From Streptomyces sp. (lineage in GTDB: Bacteria; Actinomycetota; Actinomycetes; Streptomycetales; Streptomycetaceae), in the NCBI RefSeq assembly GCF_019510245.1, contig NZ_JAEKKT010000123.1:62001-126000 (forward strand): a stretch of DNA of 64,000 nucleotides, written 5' to 3'. Both the position numbers and the translations under genes were made by a program. The notes under the pieces are model-generated. The model was not told where the DNA came from and did no database searches. It worked only from the letters and a program-made list of their open reading frames with translations. Each line of letters opens with the position of its first letter. Positions within the stretch are counted from its first letter, which is position 1. Positions 42,340 to 55,800 of the stretch are shown in pieces.

Positions 42340-45096
42340 ATGCGCTTTCGCGGGAAGTCCATCCGCCGGAAGATCGTGGCGCTGCTCCTCGTGCCGCTGG
42401 TGTCCCTGACGGCCGTCTGGGGATTCGCGGCCGTGCTCACGGGACGCGAGGTCACCCACCTGTTCGAGGTGTCGGCGATCGTCGAGGACATCGGCTACCC
42501 CACCGAGGACGCGGTCCGCGCCCTCCAGCAGGAACGCCGGCAGACCCTGGTCTACCTCGCCGACCCGCGCGCCTCCGACGCGCTCGCCGCCCTGAACCGC
42601 ACACGCACCGCCACCGACGAGACCGTGGCGAGGCTCCGCAAGAACGCCGGGGAACAGCACGTACGCGACGGCCTGGACGCGGACGACAGCGACCGCCTCA
42701 CCGCCGAACTCGACGGGCTCGACGGCATCGCCCCCCTGCGCCGCAGCGTCGAGCAGGGCACCGTGGACCGCGCCCAGGCACTGAGCCTCTACAACGCCGT
42801 CGTCGAGCCCTGCTACGCGCTGCTCGGCTCCCTCGACGGAATCGACGACGTCGAGGTGGACAAGCAGGCCCGCGCCCTCGTCAACATCGCCCGGGCCCGT
42901 GAGCTCGTCTCCCGCGAGGACGCCCTGCTCGGCTCCGCCCTCGTGGTCGGGAAGGTCACCTCCCAGGAGACCCGCGAGATCTCCGACCTCATCGCCCAGC
43001 GCACCCTCCTCTACGACATCAGCCTCCCGCTGCTGCCGGCCGGCGAACGCGACCGCTTCGACCGCTTCTGGAGGGGCGCCACCACCGCCCCGCTGCTGGC
43101 CGCCGAGAAGTCCGTCCTCGCCGCCGGGTCCGGCATGCCGAACGACGTCAGCGCCAAGAGCTGGGACGCCACCGCGGGCACGGTGCTGGACGAACTGCGC
43201 ACCCTCGACGACCAGGTCGGCGACCGCTTCCAGGACCGCGTCCGGCCCGTCTCCGTCACCGTGATCGTCCAGGCGGCCGTCGTCGGCGTCCTCGGCCTGG
43301 TCGCCGTGGTGTTCTCGCTGGTCGTGTCGGTCCGCGTCGGCCGCAGCCTCATCCGCGACCTGCGGGCGCTCGGCCAGGAGGCGCACGAGGCCTCCGGGGT
43401 CCGGCTGCCGAGCGTGATGCGCCGGCTGTCCGCGGGCGAACAGGTCGACGTGGAGACCGAGGTCCCGCGCCTGGAGTACGACAGGAACGAGATCGGCGAG
43501 GTCGGCCAGGCCCTCAACACCCTGCAGCGCGCCGCCGTCGAGGCCGCCGTCAAGCAGGCCGAGCTGCGCGCCGGCGTCTCCGAGGTCTTCGTCAACCTCG
43601 CCCGCCGCAGCCAGGTCCTGCTGCACAAGCAGCTCACCCTGCTCGACACCATGGAGCGCAGGACCGAGGACACCGACGAACTCGCCGACCTCTTCCGGCT
43701 CGACCACCTCACCACCCGTATGCGCCGGCACGCCGAGGGCCTGGTCATCCTCTCCGGAGCCGCACCCTCGCGGCAGTGGCGCCGGCCCGTCCAGCTGATG
43801 GACGTGGTGCGCGCCGCCGTGGCCGAGGTCGAGGACTACGAGCGCATCGAGGTCCGCCGGCTGCCCCGCGTCGCCGTCACCGGCCCGGCCGTCGCCGACC
43901 TCACCCACCTGGTGGCGGAACTCCTGGAGAACGCCACGGTGTTCTCGCCGCCGCACACCGCCGTGCAGGTGCTCGGCGAACGCGTCGCCAACGGCTTCAC
44001 CCTGGAGATCCACGACCGGGGCCTCGGCATGGCGGCCGAGGCGCTCCTGGACGCCAACCTGCGGCTCGCCGAGACGCCCGAGTTCGAGCTCTCCGACACC
44101 GACCGGCTCGGCCTGTTCGTGGTCAGCCGCCTCGCCCAGCGTCAGAACGTCCGTGTCTCCCTCCAGCCGTCCCCCTACGGCGGCACCACCGCCGTCGTCT
44201 TCATCCCCGACGTACTGCTGACCGACGACGTCCCCGACACCAACGGCGTCGGCTTCCGCCTCGACCGCGGCCGCCCGGCCCGGGAGGCCGAACCCGAGGA
44301 GAGCCGCGCCGCCTCCCTGGACCAGGTGCCGGGGCAGCGGCCCGGACTGCCGGCCGCGCTGCTGGACGGCCCGGTCGAGCTGGAGGCACCCGTCGATCTG
44401 GACGCGCTCGACGACTTCCCGGGTGCCCTCACCGACGACGACAGCGAGCGCGGCGGCCTGTTCCGTCCCCGCCGCTCTCTCGCCGACGCCGACGACCCGG
44501 CGGCGCCCGCCGTGACCGAACTGCGTCACCCGGCCCGCGAGACCGCCGACCGCTTCGGCGAGGAGCACCCCGGCAGCCCCGTGACACTGCCCGCACGGCG
44601 TACGCCCAAGCTGGTCAGCTCGCACGGCAGGCCGGTCCCCGAGCAGCGCTCCCGCCGCGTCGACCCGGAGGAGCGGGACCCGGCCGGTCAGGGCCGCCCC
44701 GAACCGGGCGGACTCGCCCCGCTGCCCTCCCGCCGCCGCACCGACCCCTCCGGCCCCCCTGCCCTGCCCCAGCGCACCCGCCGCTCCGCGAGCGCCTCCG
44801 GCGGCGGCACCGAAGACTCCGTCCCGCCCCAAGGCAGCACACCCCCGGAGGCCGCGTCCGGCACCCGGCCGCTGCCCAGGCGGGTACGGCAGGCCAACCT
44901 GGCCCCACAGCTGCGACAGGAACCCGCATCATCCGCCGCGCGCGAGCCGGAACTGGTCGAGCGTGACGCCGACGAGGTCCGCAGCCGCATGGGCTCGCTC
45001 CAGCGCGGCTGGCAGCGCGGCCGAGCGGAGAACGCCGAGGGCGACGGCTCCCGGGACAGCACAGCACAAGGAACGACTAAGGGGGACGGTCGATGA
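42340..45096 (+). CDS. cvnA: Conservon sensor histidine-kinase-like protein CvnA
   Basis: 918 residues. N-terminal membrane helix (KIVALLLVPLVSLTAVWGFA), a long extracellular NIT-like sensor domain rich in helices, a second membrane helix (VIVQAAVVGVLGLVAVVFSL at about 307-330), HAMP-like region, a dimer region with VNLARRSQVLLHKQLTLLD, and a GHKL ATPase domain with HLVAELLENATVFSPP (N box) and DRGLGMAAEALLDAN (G box). The roughly 250-residue tail is Pro/Arg/Glu-rich and disordered. It senses an unknown external signal and signals to CvnB, C and D at the membrane rather than a classical regulator. Its stop overlaps CvnB by four bases. Confidence 0.92.
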   Translation: MRFRGKSIRRKIVALLLVPLVSLTAVWGFAAVLTGREVTHLFEVSAIVEDIGYPTEDAVRALQQERRQTLVYLADPRASDALAALNRTRTATDETVARLRKNAGEQHVRDGLDADDSDRLTAELDGLDGIAPLRRSVEQGTVDRAQALSLYNAVVEPCYALLGSLDGIDDVEVDKQARALVNIARARELVSREDALLGSALVVGKVTSQETREISDLIAQRTLLYDISLPLLPAGERDRFDRFWRGATTAPLLAAEKSVLAAGSGMPNDVSAKSWDATAGTVLDELRTLDDQVGDRFQDRVRPVSVTVIVQAAVVGVLGLVAVVFSLVVSVRVGRSLIRDLRALGQEAHEASGVRLPSVMRRLSAGEQVDVETEVPRLEYDRNEIGEVGQALNTLQRAAVEAAVKQAELRAGVSEVFVNLARRSQVLLHKQLTLLDTMERRTEDTDELADLFRLDHLTTRMRRHAEGLVILSGAAPSRQWRRPVQLMDVVRAAVAEVEDYERIEVRRLPRVAVTGPAVADLTHLVAELLENATVFSPPHTAVQVLGERVANGFTLEIHDRGLGMAAEALLDANLRLAETPEFELSDTDRLGLFVVSRLAQRQNVRVSLQPSPYGGTTAVVFIPDVLLTDDVPDTNGVGFRLDRGRPAREAEPEESRAASLDQVPGQRPGLPAALLDGPVELEAPVDLDALDDFPGALTDDDSERGGLFRPRRSLADADDPAAPAVTELRHPARETADRFGEEHPGSPVTLPARRTPKLVSSHGRPVPEQRSRRVDPEERDPAGQGRPEPGGLAPLPSRRRTDPSGPPALPQRTRRSASASGGGTEDSVPPQGSTPPEAASGTRPLPRRVRQANLAPQLRQEPASSAAREPELVERDADEVRSRMGSLQRGWQRGRAENAEGDGSRDSTAQGTTKGDGR

Positions 45097-45527
45097 CCGA
45101 TCCGAAGGCGACCGGCCACACGGCGACGAACAAGGGCGAGCTGAACTGGCTGCTGGACGACCTCGTGGACCGGGTCGCCAGCATCCGCAAGGCGGTCGTG
45201 CTCTCCGGCGACGGCCTGCCCACCGGCGTCTCCAAGGACCTCACCAGAGAGGACAGCGAGCACCTGGCCGCCGTCGCCTCCGGCTTCCACAGCCTCGCCA
45301 AGGGCGTGGGCCGGCACTTCGAGGCGGGCAGTGTCCGGCAGACCGTCGTCGAGCTCGACGACGCCTTCCTGTTCGTCACGGCCGCCGGCGACGGCAGCTG
45401 CCTCGCCGTCCTCTCCGACGCCGACTCCGACGTCGGCCAGGTCGCGTACGAGATGACGCTCCTGGTCAAGAGGGTCGGCGTACATCTGGGGTCCGCTCCG
45501 CGCACCGATCTGCCCTCGGGCGGGTAG
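45093..45527 (+). CDS. cvnB: Roadblock/LC7 protein CvnB
   Basis: 144 residues. A single roadblock/LC7 domain: ELNWLLDDLVDRVASIRKAV, VLSGDGLPTGVSKDL, VVELDDAFLFVTAAGDGSCL and LAVLSDADSDVGQVAYEM. Such proteins scaffold and modulate small GTPases, here CvnD. ATG 45093 lies in 4-base overlap with cvnA, with GGGGGACGG upstream. CvnC follows after nine bases. Confidence 0.95.
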   Translation: MTDPKATGHTATNKGELNWLLDDLVDRVASIRKAVVLSGDGLPTGVSKDLTREDSEHLAAVASGFHSLAKGVGRHFEAGSVRQTVVELDDAFLFVTAAGDGSCLAVLSDADSDVGQVAYEMTLLVKRVGVHLGSAPRTDLPSGG

Positions 45528-45536
45528 TGGGATGAC

Positions 45537-45932
45537 ATGAGCGGAGACGGTCAGGGAAGAAGCCACTGGTTCGACGACGAGGCCGGACCGGTCGTCCGTC
45601 CCTACGCCATGACACGCGGCCGCACCACCAGTGCGGGCCAGCACCGGCTCGACCTGATCGCGGTGGTCGTCACCGAGCCGCACGTGGACGACCCGGACGA
45701 CGACCGGACGCTGTCCCCGGAGCACGTGGACATCGTCGAGCTCTGCCGTGACGCCCCGCAGTCGGTCGCCGAGCTGGCCTCGGAACTCGACCTCCCCATC
45801 GGCGTGGTCCGGGTCCTCATCGGCGACCTCGTCGACGGGGAACTCGTCCATGTCAACCGGCCGGTACCCCCGGCCGAGCTGGTGGACGAGAGTATTCTGC
45901 GCGACGTGATCAACGGCCTCCGGGCGCTGTGA
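45537..45932 (+). CDS. cvnC: DUF742 protein CvnC
   Basis: 131 residues. The DUF742 family signature is clear: PVVRPYAMTRGRTTSAGQH, LSPEHVDIVELCRDAPQSVA, and a winged-helix-like ELASELDLPIGVVRVLIGDL. It may bind DNA or connect CvnB to CvnD, but its role is not known. In typical conservons CvnD follows directly and overlaps; here a large 5-oxoprolinase gene follows 24 bases later. Confidence 0.93.
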   Translation: MSGDGQGRSHWFDDEAGPVVRPYAMTRGRTTSAGQHRLDLIAVVVTEPHVDDPDDDRTLSPEHVDIVELCRDAPQSVAELASELDLPIGVVRVLIGDLVDGELVHVNRPVPPAELVDESILRDVINGLRAL

Positions 45933-45956
45933 CCGGCGCGGAAGCGGAGTAGTGAC

Positions 45957-49572
<3,616 letters not shown>

Positions 49573-49592
<20 letters not shown>

Positions 49593-50178
49593 GCGCGGCA
49601 AGCCCCCGGTCGAGCCCGTCACGCTCAAGATCCTCGTGGCCGGCGGCTTCGGCGTGGGCAAGACGACCCTGGTCGGCGCGGTCAGCGAGATCCGGCCGCT
49701 GCGCACCGAGGAGTTGCTCACCGAGGCCGGGCGACCGGTCGACGACACCTCCGGCGTGGAGGGCAAGCACACCACCACCGTCGCCATGGACTTCGGCCGC
49801 ATCACCCTGCGCGAGGACCTGGTGCTGTACCTGTTCGGCACGCCCGGGCAGGAGCGGTTCTGGTTCATGTGGGACGAGCTGGCCGAGGGCGCGCTGGGAG
49901 CCGTGGTGCTCGCCGACACGCGTCGGCTGGAGGACTGCTTCGCCGCCGTCGACTACTTCGAGCGGCGTTCCATCCCCTTCCTCGTGGGCGTCAACTGTTT
50001 CGAGGACGCGGTCCGCTACCCGGTGGAGTCCGTGCGCAAGGCCCTCGACCTCGACGCGGACGTACCGGTCGTGTTCTGCGACGCCCGGGACCGCGAGTCG
50101 GTCAAGGAGGTGCTCATCGGCGTGGTCCGGCACGCGATGGCGTACGCGGCGGCCCACCGGCAGGCCGTCACCACGTGA
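49573..50178 (+). CDS. cvnD: Small Ras-like GTPase CvnD
   Basis: 201 residues. G1 [20 protein letters not shown]3 [13 protein letters not shown] (replacing the DTAGQ of eukaryotic Ras with FGTPGQ, as in conservons), then [10 protein letters not shown] (NKxD position, here NCFE) and [14 protein letters not shown]-binding switch on the membrane face, controlled by CvnA and CvnB. Start ATG 49573 with AGGAG nine bases upstream, both inside the end of the oxoprolinase gene. It lacks a P450 partner downstream; the glpK gene follows convergently. Confidence 0.93.
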
Positions 50179-50188
50179 GCGGCGGCGG

Positions 50189-50226
50189 CACGGCCCGTAC
50201 CCCCGCCGACCGGGGTACGGGCCGTG
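50189..50226. terminator. Bidirectional terminator between cvnD and glpK
   Basis: CACGGCCCGTACCCC and GGGGTACGGGCCGTG form a 15-bp perfect stem with a short loop. It lies 11 bases past the cvnD stop and 13 bases past the glpK stop. Confidence 0.85.
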
Positions 50227-50238
50227 GTCAGGGGTGGG

Positions 50239-51756
50239 TCACTCGCCGTCCTCCAGCCAGCCGAAGCTCTTCTCCACCGCCTTGCGCCAGTTCGCGTACT
50301 CGCGGTCGCGCACCGACGCCGCCATGGCGGGCGTCCACTCCGCGTCCTTCTGCCAGTGGGACCTGAGCTCGTCCAGGTCGTTCCACACGCCGGTGGCCAG
50401 GCCGGCCGCGTAGGCGGCGCCCAGGCAGGTCGTCTCGGCGACCCGGGGCCGGATCACCGGTACGCCGAGGACGTCGGCCTGGTGCTGCATCAGGAGGTTG
50501 TTCCCGGTCATGCCGCCGTCCACCTTCAGGGTGGTGATCGGCACCCCGGAGTCCTGGTACATCGCGTCCACGACCTCCCGGGTCTGCCAGCTCGTCGCCT
50601 CCAGGACCGCGCGGGCGAGGTGCGCCTTGGTGACGTACCGGGTCAGCCCGGTGACGACCCCGCGCGCGTCGGAGCGCCAGTAGGGCGCGAACAGGCCGGA
50701 GAAGGCCGGCACGATGTAGGCGCCGCCGTTGTCGTCGACGCTCGCCGCCAGCGTCTCGATCTCGTCTGCGGTGCGGATGATGCCGAGCTGGTCGCGGAAC
50801 CACTGGACGAGCGCGCCCGTGATCGCGATCGAACCCTCCAGGCAGTAGACCGGCGCCTCGGTCCCGATCCGGTACCCCATCGTCGTCAGCAGCCCGCTCT
50901 TGGACGGCACCGGCCGGTTGCCGGTGTTGAGCAGCAGGAAGCTGCCCGTCCCGTAGGTGTTCTTCGCCGTGCCGACGTCGTAGCAGGCCTGCCCGAAGAC
51001 CGCCGCCTGCTGGTCGCCCAGCGCGGACGCCACCGGCACCCCGGCGAGCTGGCCGACCGCGGTGCCGTACACCTCGGCGGACGACCTGATCTCGGGCAGC
51101 ACAGCCTCGGGCACGTTCATCGCGGCGAGGATGGCCGGGTCCCACTGGAGGGTCTCCAGGTTCATCAGCATGGTGCGCCCGGCGTTGGTGACGTCGGTGA
51201 CGTGCCGGCCGCCGTCGGTGCCGCCGGTGAGGTTCCAGATGAGCCAGGAGTCGATGGTGCCGAAGGCGATCTCGCCGCGCTCGGCCCGGTCCCGCAGCCC
51301 GGGCACGTTGTCCAGCAGCCAGGCCGCCTTGGGCCCGGAGAAGTAGCTGGCCAGCGGCAGCCCGGTCTGCTCGCGGAAGCGGTCCTGCCCGTCGCTGCCG
51401 CCGAGTTCGTGACACAGGGCCGCGGTGCGGGTGTCCTGCCAGACGATCGCGTTGTGCACGGGCTTGCCGGTGGCGCGGTCCCACAGCACGGTCGTCTCGC
51501 GCTGGTTGGTGATGCCCAGCGCGCTCAACTGGTCGGGGCGCAGTCCCGCGTTGGCGAGCGCCCCGGCCACCACGGCCTGCACCTTGGACCAGATCTCGGT
51601 GGCGTCGTGCTCCACCCAGCCGGGCTTGGGGAAGATCTGGCGGTGCTCGCGCTGGTCGACGGCGACGATCGCGCCGGAGTGGTCGAAGATGATGCAGCGG
51701 CTCGACGTGGTGCCCTGGTCGATTGCGGCGACGTACTTCTCGGCGGTGTCCGGCAT
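50239..51756 (-). CDS. glpK: Glycerol kinase
   Basis: 505 residues, the FGGY family length. Converts glycerol and ATP to glycerol-3-phosphate. N-terminal [19 protein letters not shown] is the phosphate-1 ATP motif, VWQDTRTA the glycerol contact, [14 protein letters not shown] the family signature, and [20 protein letters not shown] the FGGY C-terminal motif. ATG 51756 follows AAGGGG. It follows glpF by 56 bases on the same strand, forming a glpFK operon. No IclR-type GylR gene, the usual regulator, lies next to it. Confidence 0.95.
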   Translation of the reverse strand: MPDTAEKYVAAIDQGTTSSRCIIFDHSGAIVAVDQREHRQIFPKPGWVEHDATEIWSKVQAVVAGALANAGLRPDQLSALGITNQRETTVLWDRATGKPVHNAIVWQDTRTAALCHELGGSDGQDRFREQTGLPLASYFSGPKAAWLLDNVPGLRDRAERGEIAFGTIDSWLIWNLTGGTDGGRHVTDVTNAGRTMLMNLETLQWDPAILAAMNVPEAVLPEIRSSAEVYGTAVGQLAGVPVASALGDQQAAVFGQACYDVGTAKNTYGTGSFLLLNTGNRPVPSKSGLLTTMGYRIGTEAPVYCLEGSIAITGALVQWFRDQLGIIRTADEIETLAASVDDNGGAYIVPAFSGLFAPYWRSDARGVVTGLTRYVTKAHLARAVLEATSWQTREVVDAMYQDSGVPITTLKVDGGMTGNNLLMQHQADVLGVPVIRPRVAETTCLGAAYAAGLATGVWNDLDELRSHWQKDAEWTPAMAASVRDREYANWRKAVEKSFGWLEDGE

Positions 51757-51812
51757 GGCTACCCCTTGGTCGCTGGGTCGGAAGGCTGCGTTGGTGGGAG
51801 GTCCGCGTCGAG

Positions 51813-52550
51813 TCAGAAGGCCACGTTGTAGATGAGGCCCGCGAGCGCCCCGCCGATCAGGGGGCCGGCGACCGGGATCCAGGCGTAACCCCAGTCCGAC
51901 GTGCCCTTGTTGGGAATCGGCAGGAAGGCGTGCACGATCCGCGGGCCGAGGTCGCGCGTCGGGTTGATGGCGTAGCCGGTGGGGCCGCCGAGCGACAGCC
52001 CGATGCCGACGACGAGCAGCGAGACGATGAGCACGGTGGTGCCGGACTCGCCGAGTCCCTTGGTCAGTCCGAAGGCGAGGATCGGCAGGACCAGCGCGAT
52101 CGTGGCGATGATCTCGGTGATCAGGTTGGCGACCGGGTTCCGGATCTCCGGGATGGTGGAGAAGATGCCGAGCGTCGGCGTCGGCTCCTCTCCCGACTCC
52201 TCGTCGCGCACGTTGGCCTGGAACTGGGCCAGGTAGACCAGGTAGGTCAGCACGGCCCCGAGCACCGCCCCGACGAACTGCCCGAGCAGGTACACCCAGA
52301 CCTTGCCCCACGCCCCGGTGTCGACGGCGATGCCGATGGTGACCGCGGGGTTCAGCTGCCCGCCGGAGAGGGGAGCGGCGGTGTAGGCGCCGGCGAGGAC
52401 GCCGAACCCCCAGCCGAACGCGATCACCACCCACCCCGCGGCCCGGGCCTTGGAGTGTCTGAGGGTGACCGCGGCGCAGACACCGGCGCCGAACAGGATC
52501 AGGATGGCCGTGCCGATGACTTCGCCGACGAAGATGTCTCCGTTGCTCAT
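51813..52550 (-). CDS. glpF: Glycerol uptake facilitator
   Basis: 245 residues, six membrane helices and two half-helices of the aquaporin fold. The first pore motif is intact in [15 protein letters not shown]; the second is NPTRDLGPR rather than NPARD, a variant I believe other actinobacterial GlpF share. [24 protein letters not shown] helices follow. Passive glycerol entry, trapped by the kinase encoded next. ATG 52550 has AGGAG seven bases upstream. The upstream open stretch to 52778 has no start signal. Confidence 0.93.
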   Translation of the reverse strand: MSNGDIFVGEVIGTAILILFGAGVCAAVTLRHSKARAAGWVVIAFGWGFGVLAGAYTAAPLSGGQLNPAVTIGIAVDTGAWGKVWVYLLGQFVGAVLGAVLTYLVYLAQFQANVRDEESGEEPTPTLGIFSTIPEIRNPVANLITEIIATIALVLPILAFGLTKGLGESGTTVLIVSLLVVGIGLSLGGPTGYAINPTRDLGPRIVHAFLPIPNKGTSDWGYAWIPVAGPLIGGALAGLIYNVAF

Positions 52551-52857
52551 GGCGGCTCCTAGGGCGCTGGCCGGGGGACGGACCCCGGCGCATTGAGCAG
52601 GAACGGTTCCCTTGGCGACGTCAGCCGAAGGCAGGGAAGGTCCCGCGCCCCGCCCGGCGTCTGTGACGAGCGTGCCGTAGCGGCCGAATCGCCCATGGGG
52701 GAAAGAGCCTGGAGACAGGAGCGGGCCATGGCGCAGTGCCTGAATACGCCGAGAATGTACGGCGATGTCGACCGACACCGGAAGTTTTCACCGGCACTCA
52801 GGGGGCGTCAAGGTCGTCGACGTCAACGATGACAGGCAACTCGTCGCAGGGCAGCTG
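52551..52857. other. 307-bp gap upstream of glpFK
   Basis: It should carry the glpFK promoter and any repressor operator. I found no perfect palindrome or dre-like box. A plus-strand short ORF (52593-52832) lacks a ribosome site and is not supported. Confidence 0.4.
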
Positions 52858-54498
52858 TCACGGCTCCACCGAGGCGTATCCGGCCTGGGCCGGGTACGCG
52901 TCCGAGCCGCGCCGGATCTCGTGTCCGGGCAGTCCCGCCCGCCCCAGCACCCAGCTCGCCCCGTGCAGCGCCTTGGCGGCCTTCTTGAGCGGTGCCAGAC
53001 AGGCGGCCGCCTGCCGGTGGTCGGCCACGCTGCCCGGACCGCACACGACGGTGGCCAGGGACAGCGTGACGGGACGCCCGCCCGCGGACCAGGGCGCGTC
53101 GAGCAGGGCGGCGACCTGGTCCAGCCCCGCCTCGTCGGCGAGCACCAGGAAGTCGTCCCCGCCGATGTGCCCCACGCGCGCGTGCCCGACGGCGGCCTCC
53201 TGCAGCGCCCACCCCACCGAACGGATCAGCTCGTCGCCCGCGGCGAACCCGGCACCGTCGTTCACCTGCTTGAAGTGGTCGATGTCCAGCCAGCTCAGCG
53301 CGAAGGCGCGGCCGTGTGCGAGCCACCGGTCCACCTCGCCCGTGATGGCGTCCGAACCGGGCAGCCTGGTCAGCGGATTGAGCCCGGCCGCCTCCTCTAC
53401 CCGGGTCTCGGCGAGCGCCCGCACCAGGTCGGCGAGGCGCACGACGCCCACGCAGCGACCGAAGCGGTCGACGACCGTCACATCGTCCGAGGTGCGGTCC
53501 GGTCCGCCGCCGGCCACCACGTCCAGCACCTCCCAGGCGGTCGCGTCGACGCCGACGGTGCGCGGGGCGTCGCCCAGCTTGAAGGCCGGGCGGTCCGCGT
53601 ACAGGGCGTGCCCGTAGCGGCCGGACATCGACAGCAGGAACCGGGAGCGGTGCACCGACCGGACGGGGGCGCCGGTCTGGTCGACCAGGAGCACGCCGGA
53701 GACGTCCGGGGAGCCGGTCAGCAGCGCCCGCACCTGCAACGCGGACGCGGTGACCGGCAGGAGCGCGGCGGGCCGGACGAACTCGCGCACGGACGGCCCG
53801 GAGCGCGGTGGCGGTACGACGGCGGGGGAGGGCGGCGGAACGTATACCTCCGCGACCGGGATCCGGGCCGGGGGCGCGAACAGCTCGCCCTGGGCCAGCT
53901 GTGCCCCGGCGGACAGCGCGGTCGCGTGCTGGAGTTCGGTCTCCACGCCCTCGACGGCGACCAGGGCGCCGAGTTCCTCGCAGAGGGTCCGCATCGCACG
54001 CACCGCGGCCGGCCGGGCGAGCAGCGAGGCGTCGAGCTTGACCAGGTCGGGGGAGAGGTCGGTGAGCAGCCGCAGCGGCACGTCCCCGTCCCCGATGCCG
54101 TCCGCGCTGATCCGGAAGCCCTGGCCGCGCAGCACCGCCACGGCCTCCAGCAGGGCCCGCTGCGGTACGTGGGTGTACGGCGGGACGATGTCCAGGGTGA
54201 CTTCCCAGGGCATCCGTCCGGCCTCGCGGACGGCCTCGGGCAGCGGTCCGATGCCGCCCAGGTCGGCGAGGGTGGCCGCGAAGACGTTGAGGTGCAGCGG
54301 CAGCAGTGTCTCCTTGCGGGCCGCCGCGCGGAGGGCCAACACGGCAAGTCTGCTGTCGAGTTCGGGGTTCCGGCGGGCTTCGGCGAGGATGTCCCCGGTC
54401 TCGGGGCGGGCGAGGATCTCCAGTGCGGTGATCCCGCCGGTCGTCAGATTGACCACCGGCTGGAAGGCGAAACGGAGAGCATCCGTCCAGGTGCGCAC
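52858..54498 (-). CDS. EAL-CBS-GGDEF protein, c-di-GMP related
   Basis: 546 residues, cytoplasmic, no membrane helix. Domains in order: EAL (1-230: ALEILARPE with the ExLxR motif, LHLNVFAATLADLG, RISADGIGDGDVPL replacing DDFGTG, LVKLDASLLA, VAVEGVET), a CBS-pair-like region (245-365: LPVTASALQVRALL, VLLVDQTGAPVRSVHRSRFL, SDDVTVVDRFGRCVG), and GGDEF (385-520: NPLTRLPGSDAITGEV, WLDIDHFKQVND, VGHIGGDDFLVLAD, so GGDDF). The second EAL metal motif has lost an Asp, so phosphodiesterase activity is doubtful; the cyclase site looks usable. Probably turns c-di-GMP in response to a nucleotide bound by CBS. GTG start. Confidence 0.88.
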   Translation of the reverse strand: MRTWTDALRFAFQPVVNLTTGGITALEILARPETGDILAEARRNPELDSRLAVLALRAAARKETLLPLHLNVFAATLADLGGIGPLPEAVREAGRMPWEVTLDIVPPYTHVPQRALLEAVAVLRGQGFRISADGIGDGDVPLRLLTDLSPDLVKLDASLLARPAAVRAMRTLCEELGALVAVEGVETELQHATALSAGAQLAQGELFAPPARIPVAEVYVPPPSPAVVPPPRSGPSVREFVRPAALLPVTASALQVRALLTGSPDVSGVLLVDQTGAPVRSVHRSRFLLSMSGRYGHALYADRPAFKLGDAPRTVGVDATAWEVLDVVAGGGPDRTSDDVTVVDRFGRCVGVVRLADLVRALAETRVEEAAGLNPLTRLPGSDAITGEVDRWLAHGRAFALSWLDIDHFKQVNDGAGFAAGDELIRSVGWALQEAAVGHARVGHIGGDDFLVLADEAGLDQVAALLDAPWSAGGRPVTLSLATVVCGPGSVADHRQAAACLAPLKKAAKALHGASWVLGRAGLPGHEIRRGSDAYPAQAGYASVEP

Positions 54499-54609
54499 GG
54501 GAGCATGATGACGTTACCGGCGCACGCCCATGGGCAGTTCATGAGACGTTCACGCACCATTTCGGGATGCTCACGCAGGGTATGCACCCTCTGGTGGGCA
54601 CCCGTCCCG

Positions 54610-55800
54610 TCAGCGCACCGCTATCACGGACGAGCCGTGCCCGAACAGCCCCTGATTGGCCGTGATCCCCACACGCGCGTGTGCCACCTGGCGGTCGCCC
54701 GCCGCGTCCCGCAACTGCCAGGCCAGCTCGCACACCTGGGCGATCGCCTGGGCCGGCACCGCCTCCCCGAACGAGGCGAGCCCGCCGCTGGCGTTGACCG
54801 GTATACGGCCGCCCGGGGCCGTCACGCCCTCGCGCAGCAGCTTCGCCGCCTCACCCTCGGCGCACAGCCCCAGATCCTCGTACCACTGCAACTCCAGCGC
54901 GGTGGAGAGGTCGTACACCTCGGCGAGCGACAAGTCCTCGGGGCAGATGCCGGCCTCTTCGTAGGCGGCCCGCGCGATCGAGGCGCGGAAACTCTCCGGC
55001 GGTGGATCCACGGCAGCCGCCGAGTCCGTGGCGATGTCCGGGAGGTCCAGCACCGTGTTCGGGTACCGGGGCGTGACCGTGGAGACCGCGCGGATCCGCA
55101 CCGGCCGCGCCGCTCCGTGCCGGCGTGCGAACTCCAGGCTGGACAGGACCAGTGCGGCCCCGCCGTCGGAGGTGGCGCAGATGTCCAGCAGCCGCAGCGG
55201 ATCGGCGACCACCTGGGAGGCGGCGACCTCCTCGGCGGTGACCCGCTTGCGGTAGCGGGCGTACGGGTTGAGCGCCCCGAGGGCCGCGTTCTTCACCTTG
55301 ACCAGGGCGAAGTCCTCGGGGGTGTCCCCGAACAGGGCCATCCGGCGGCGCGCGTACAGCCCGAAGTACGTCGGATTCGTCGCCCCCAGCAGCCGGAAGC
55401 GCAGCCAGTCGGGATCGTCGGGGCGCTCTCCTCCGGCGGGCCGGAAGAAGCCCTTGGGTGCCGCGTCCGCACCCACCACGAGCACCGCGTCCGCGAGGCC
55501 CGCCAGGATCTGTGCCCGCGCCGCGGCGACCGCCTGCGCCCCGGACGCGCACGCCGCGTACACGCTCGCGACCCGCGCCCCCTGCCAGCCCAGCGCCTTC
55601 GCGAAGGTCGCGCCCGCCACATAGCCGGGGTATCCGCCACGGACCGTGTCGGCGCCCACGACCGAGCCGATGTCCCGCCACTCGAGTCCGGCGTCCGCGA
55701 GCGCCGCGCGGGCGGCCGCCGTCCCGTACTCGACGAAGTTCCGGCCCCACTTGCCCCAGGGGTGCATGCCCACGCCGAGCACCGCCACGTCCGCCGTCAT
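54610..55800 (-). CDS. Thiolase-like lipid-transfer protein
   Basis: 396 residues, thiolase fold. Starts VAVLGVGMHPWGKWGRNFVE, has VYAACASGAQAV with the active-site Cys, and LLDICATSDGGAALVLSS and VNASGGLASFGEAVPAQAIA before a C-terminal GITANQGLFGHGSSV. This is the nonspecific lipid-transfer/SCP-x thiolase group, which carries out thiolysis or aldolase-type cleavage of steroid and branched acyl-CoAs with a DUF35 partner. ATG 55800 overlaps the OB-fold protein stop by four bases, so the two form a coupled complex. Substrate unknown. Confidence 0.88.
   Translation of the reverse strand: MTADVAVLGVGMHPWGKWGRNFVEYGTAAARAALADAGLEWRDIGSVVGADTVRGGYPGYVAGATFAKALGWQGARVASVYAACASGAQAVAAARAQILAGLADAVLVVGADAAPKGFFRPAGGERPDDPDWLRFRLLGATNPTYFGLYARRRMALFGDTPEDFALVKVKNAALGALNPYARYRKRVTAEEVAASQVVADPLRLLDICATSDGGAALVLSSLEFARRHGAARPVRIRAVSTVTPRYPNTVLDLPDIATDSAAAVDPPPESFRASIARAAYEEAGICPEDLSLAEVYDLSTALELQWYEDLGLCAEGEAAKLLREGVTAPGGRIPVNASGGLASFGEAVPAQAIAQVCELAWQLRDAAGDRQVAHARVGITANQGLFGHGSSVIAVR

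Noticed and set aside
52593..52832. 79-codon plus-strand ORF upstream of glpF
   Set aside because: No ribosome site, antisense to the glpF promoter region, and no recognised motif.
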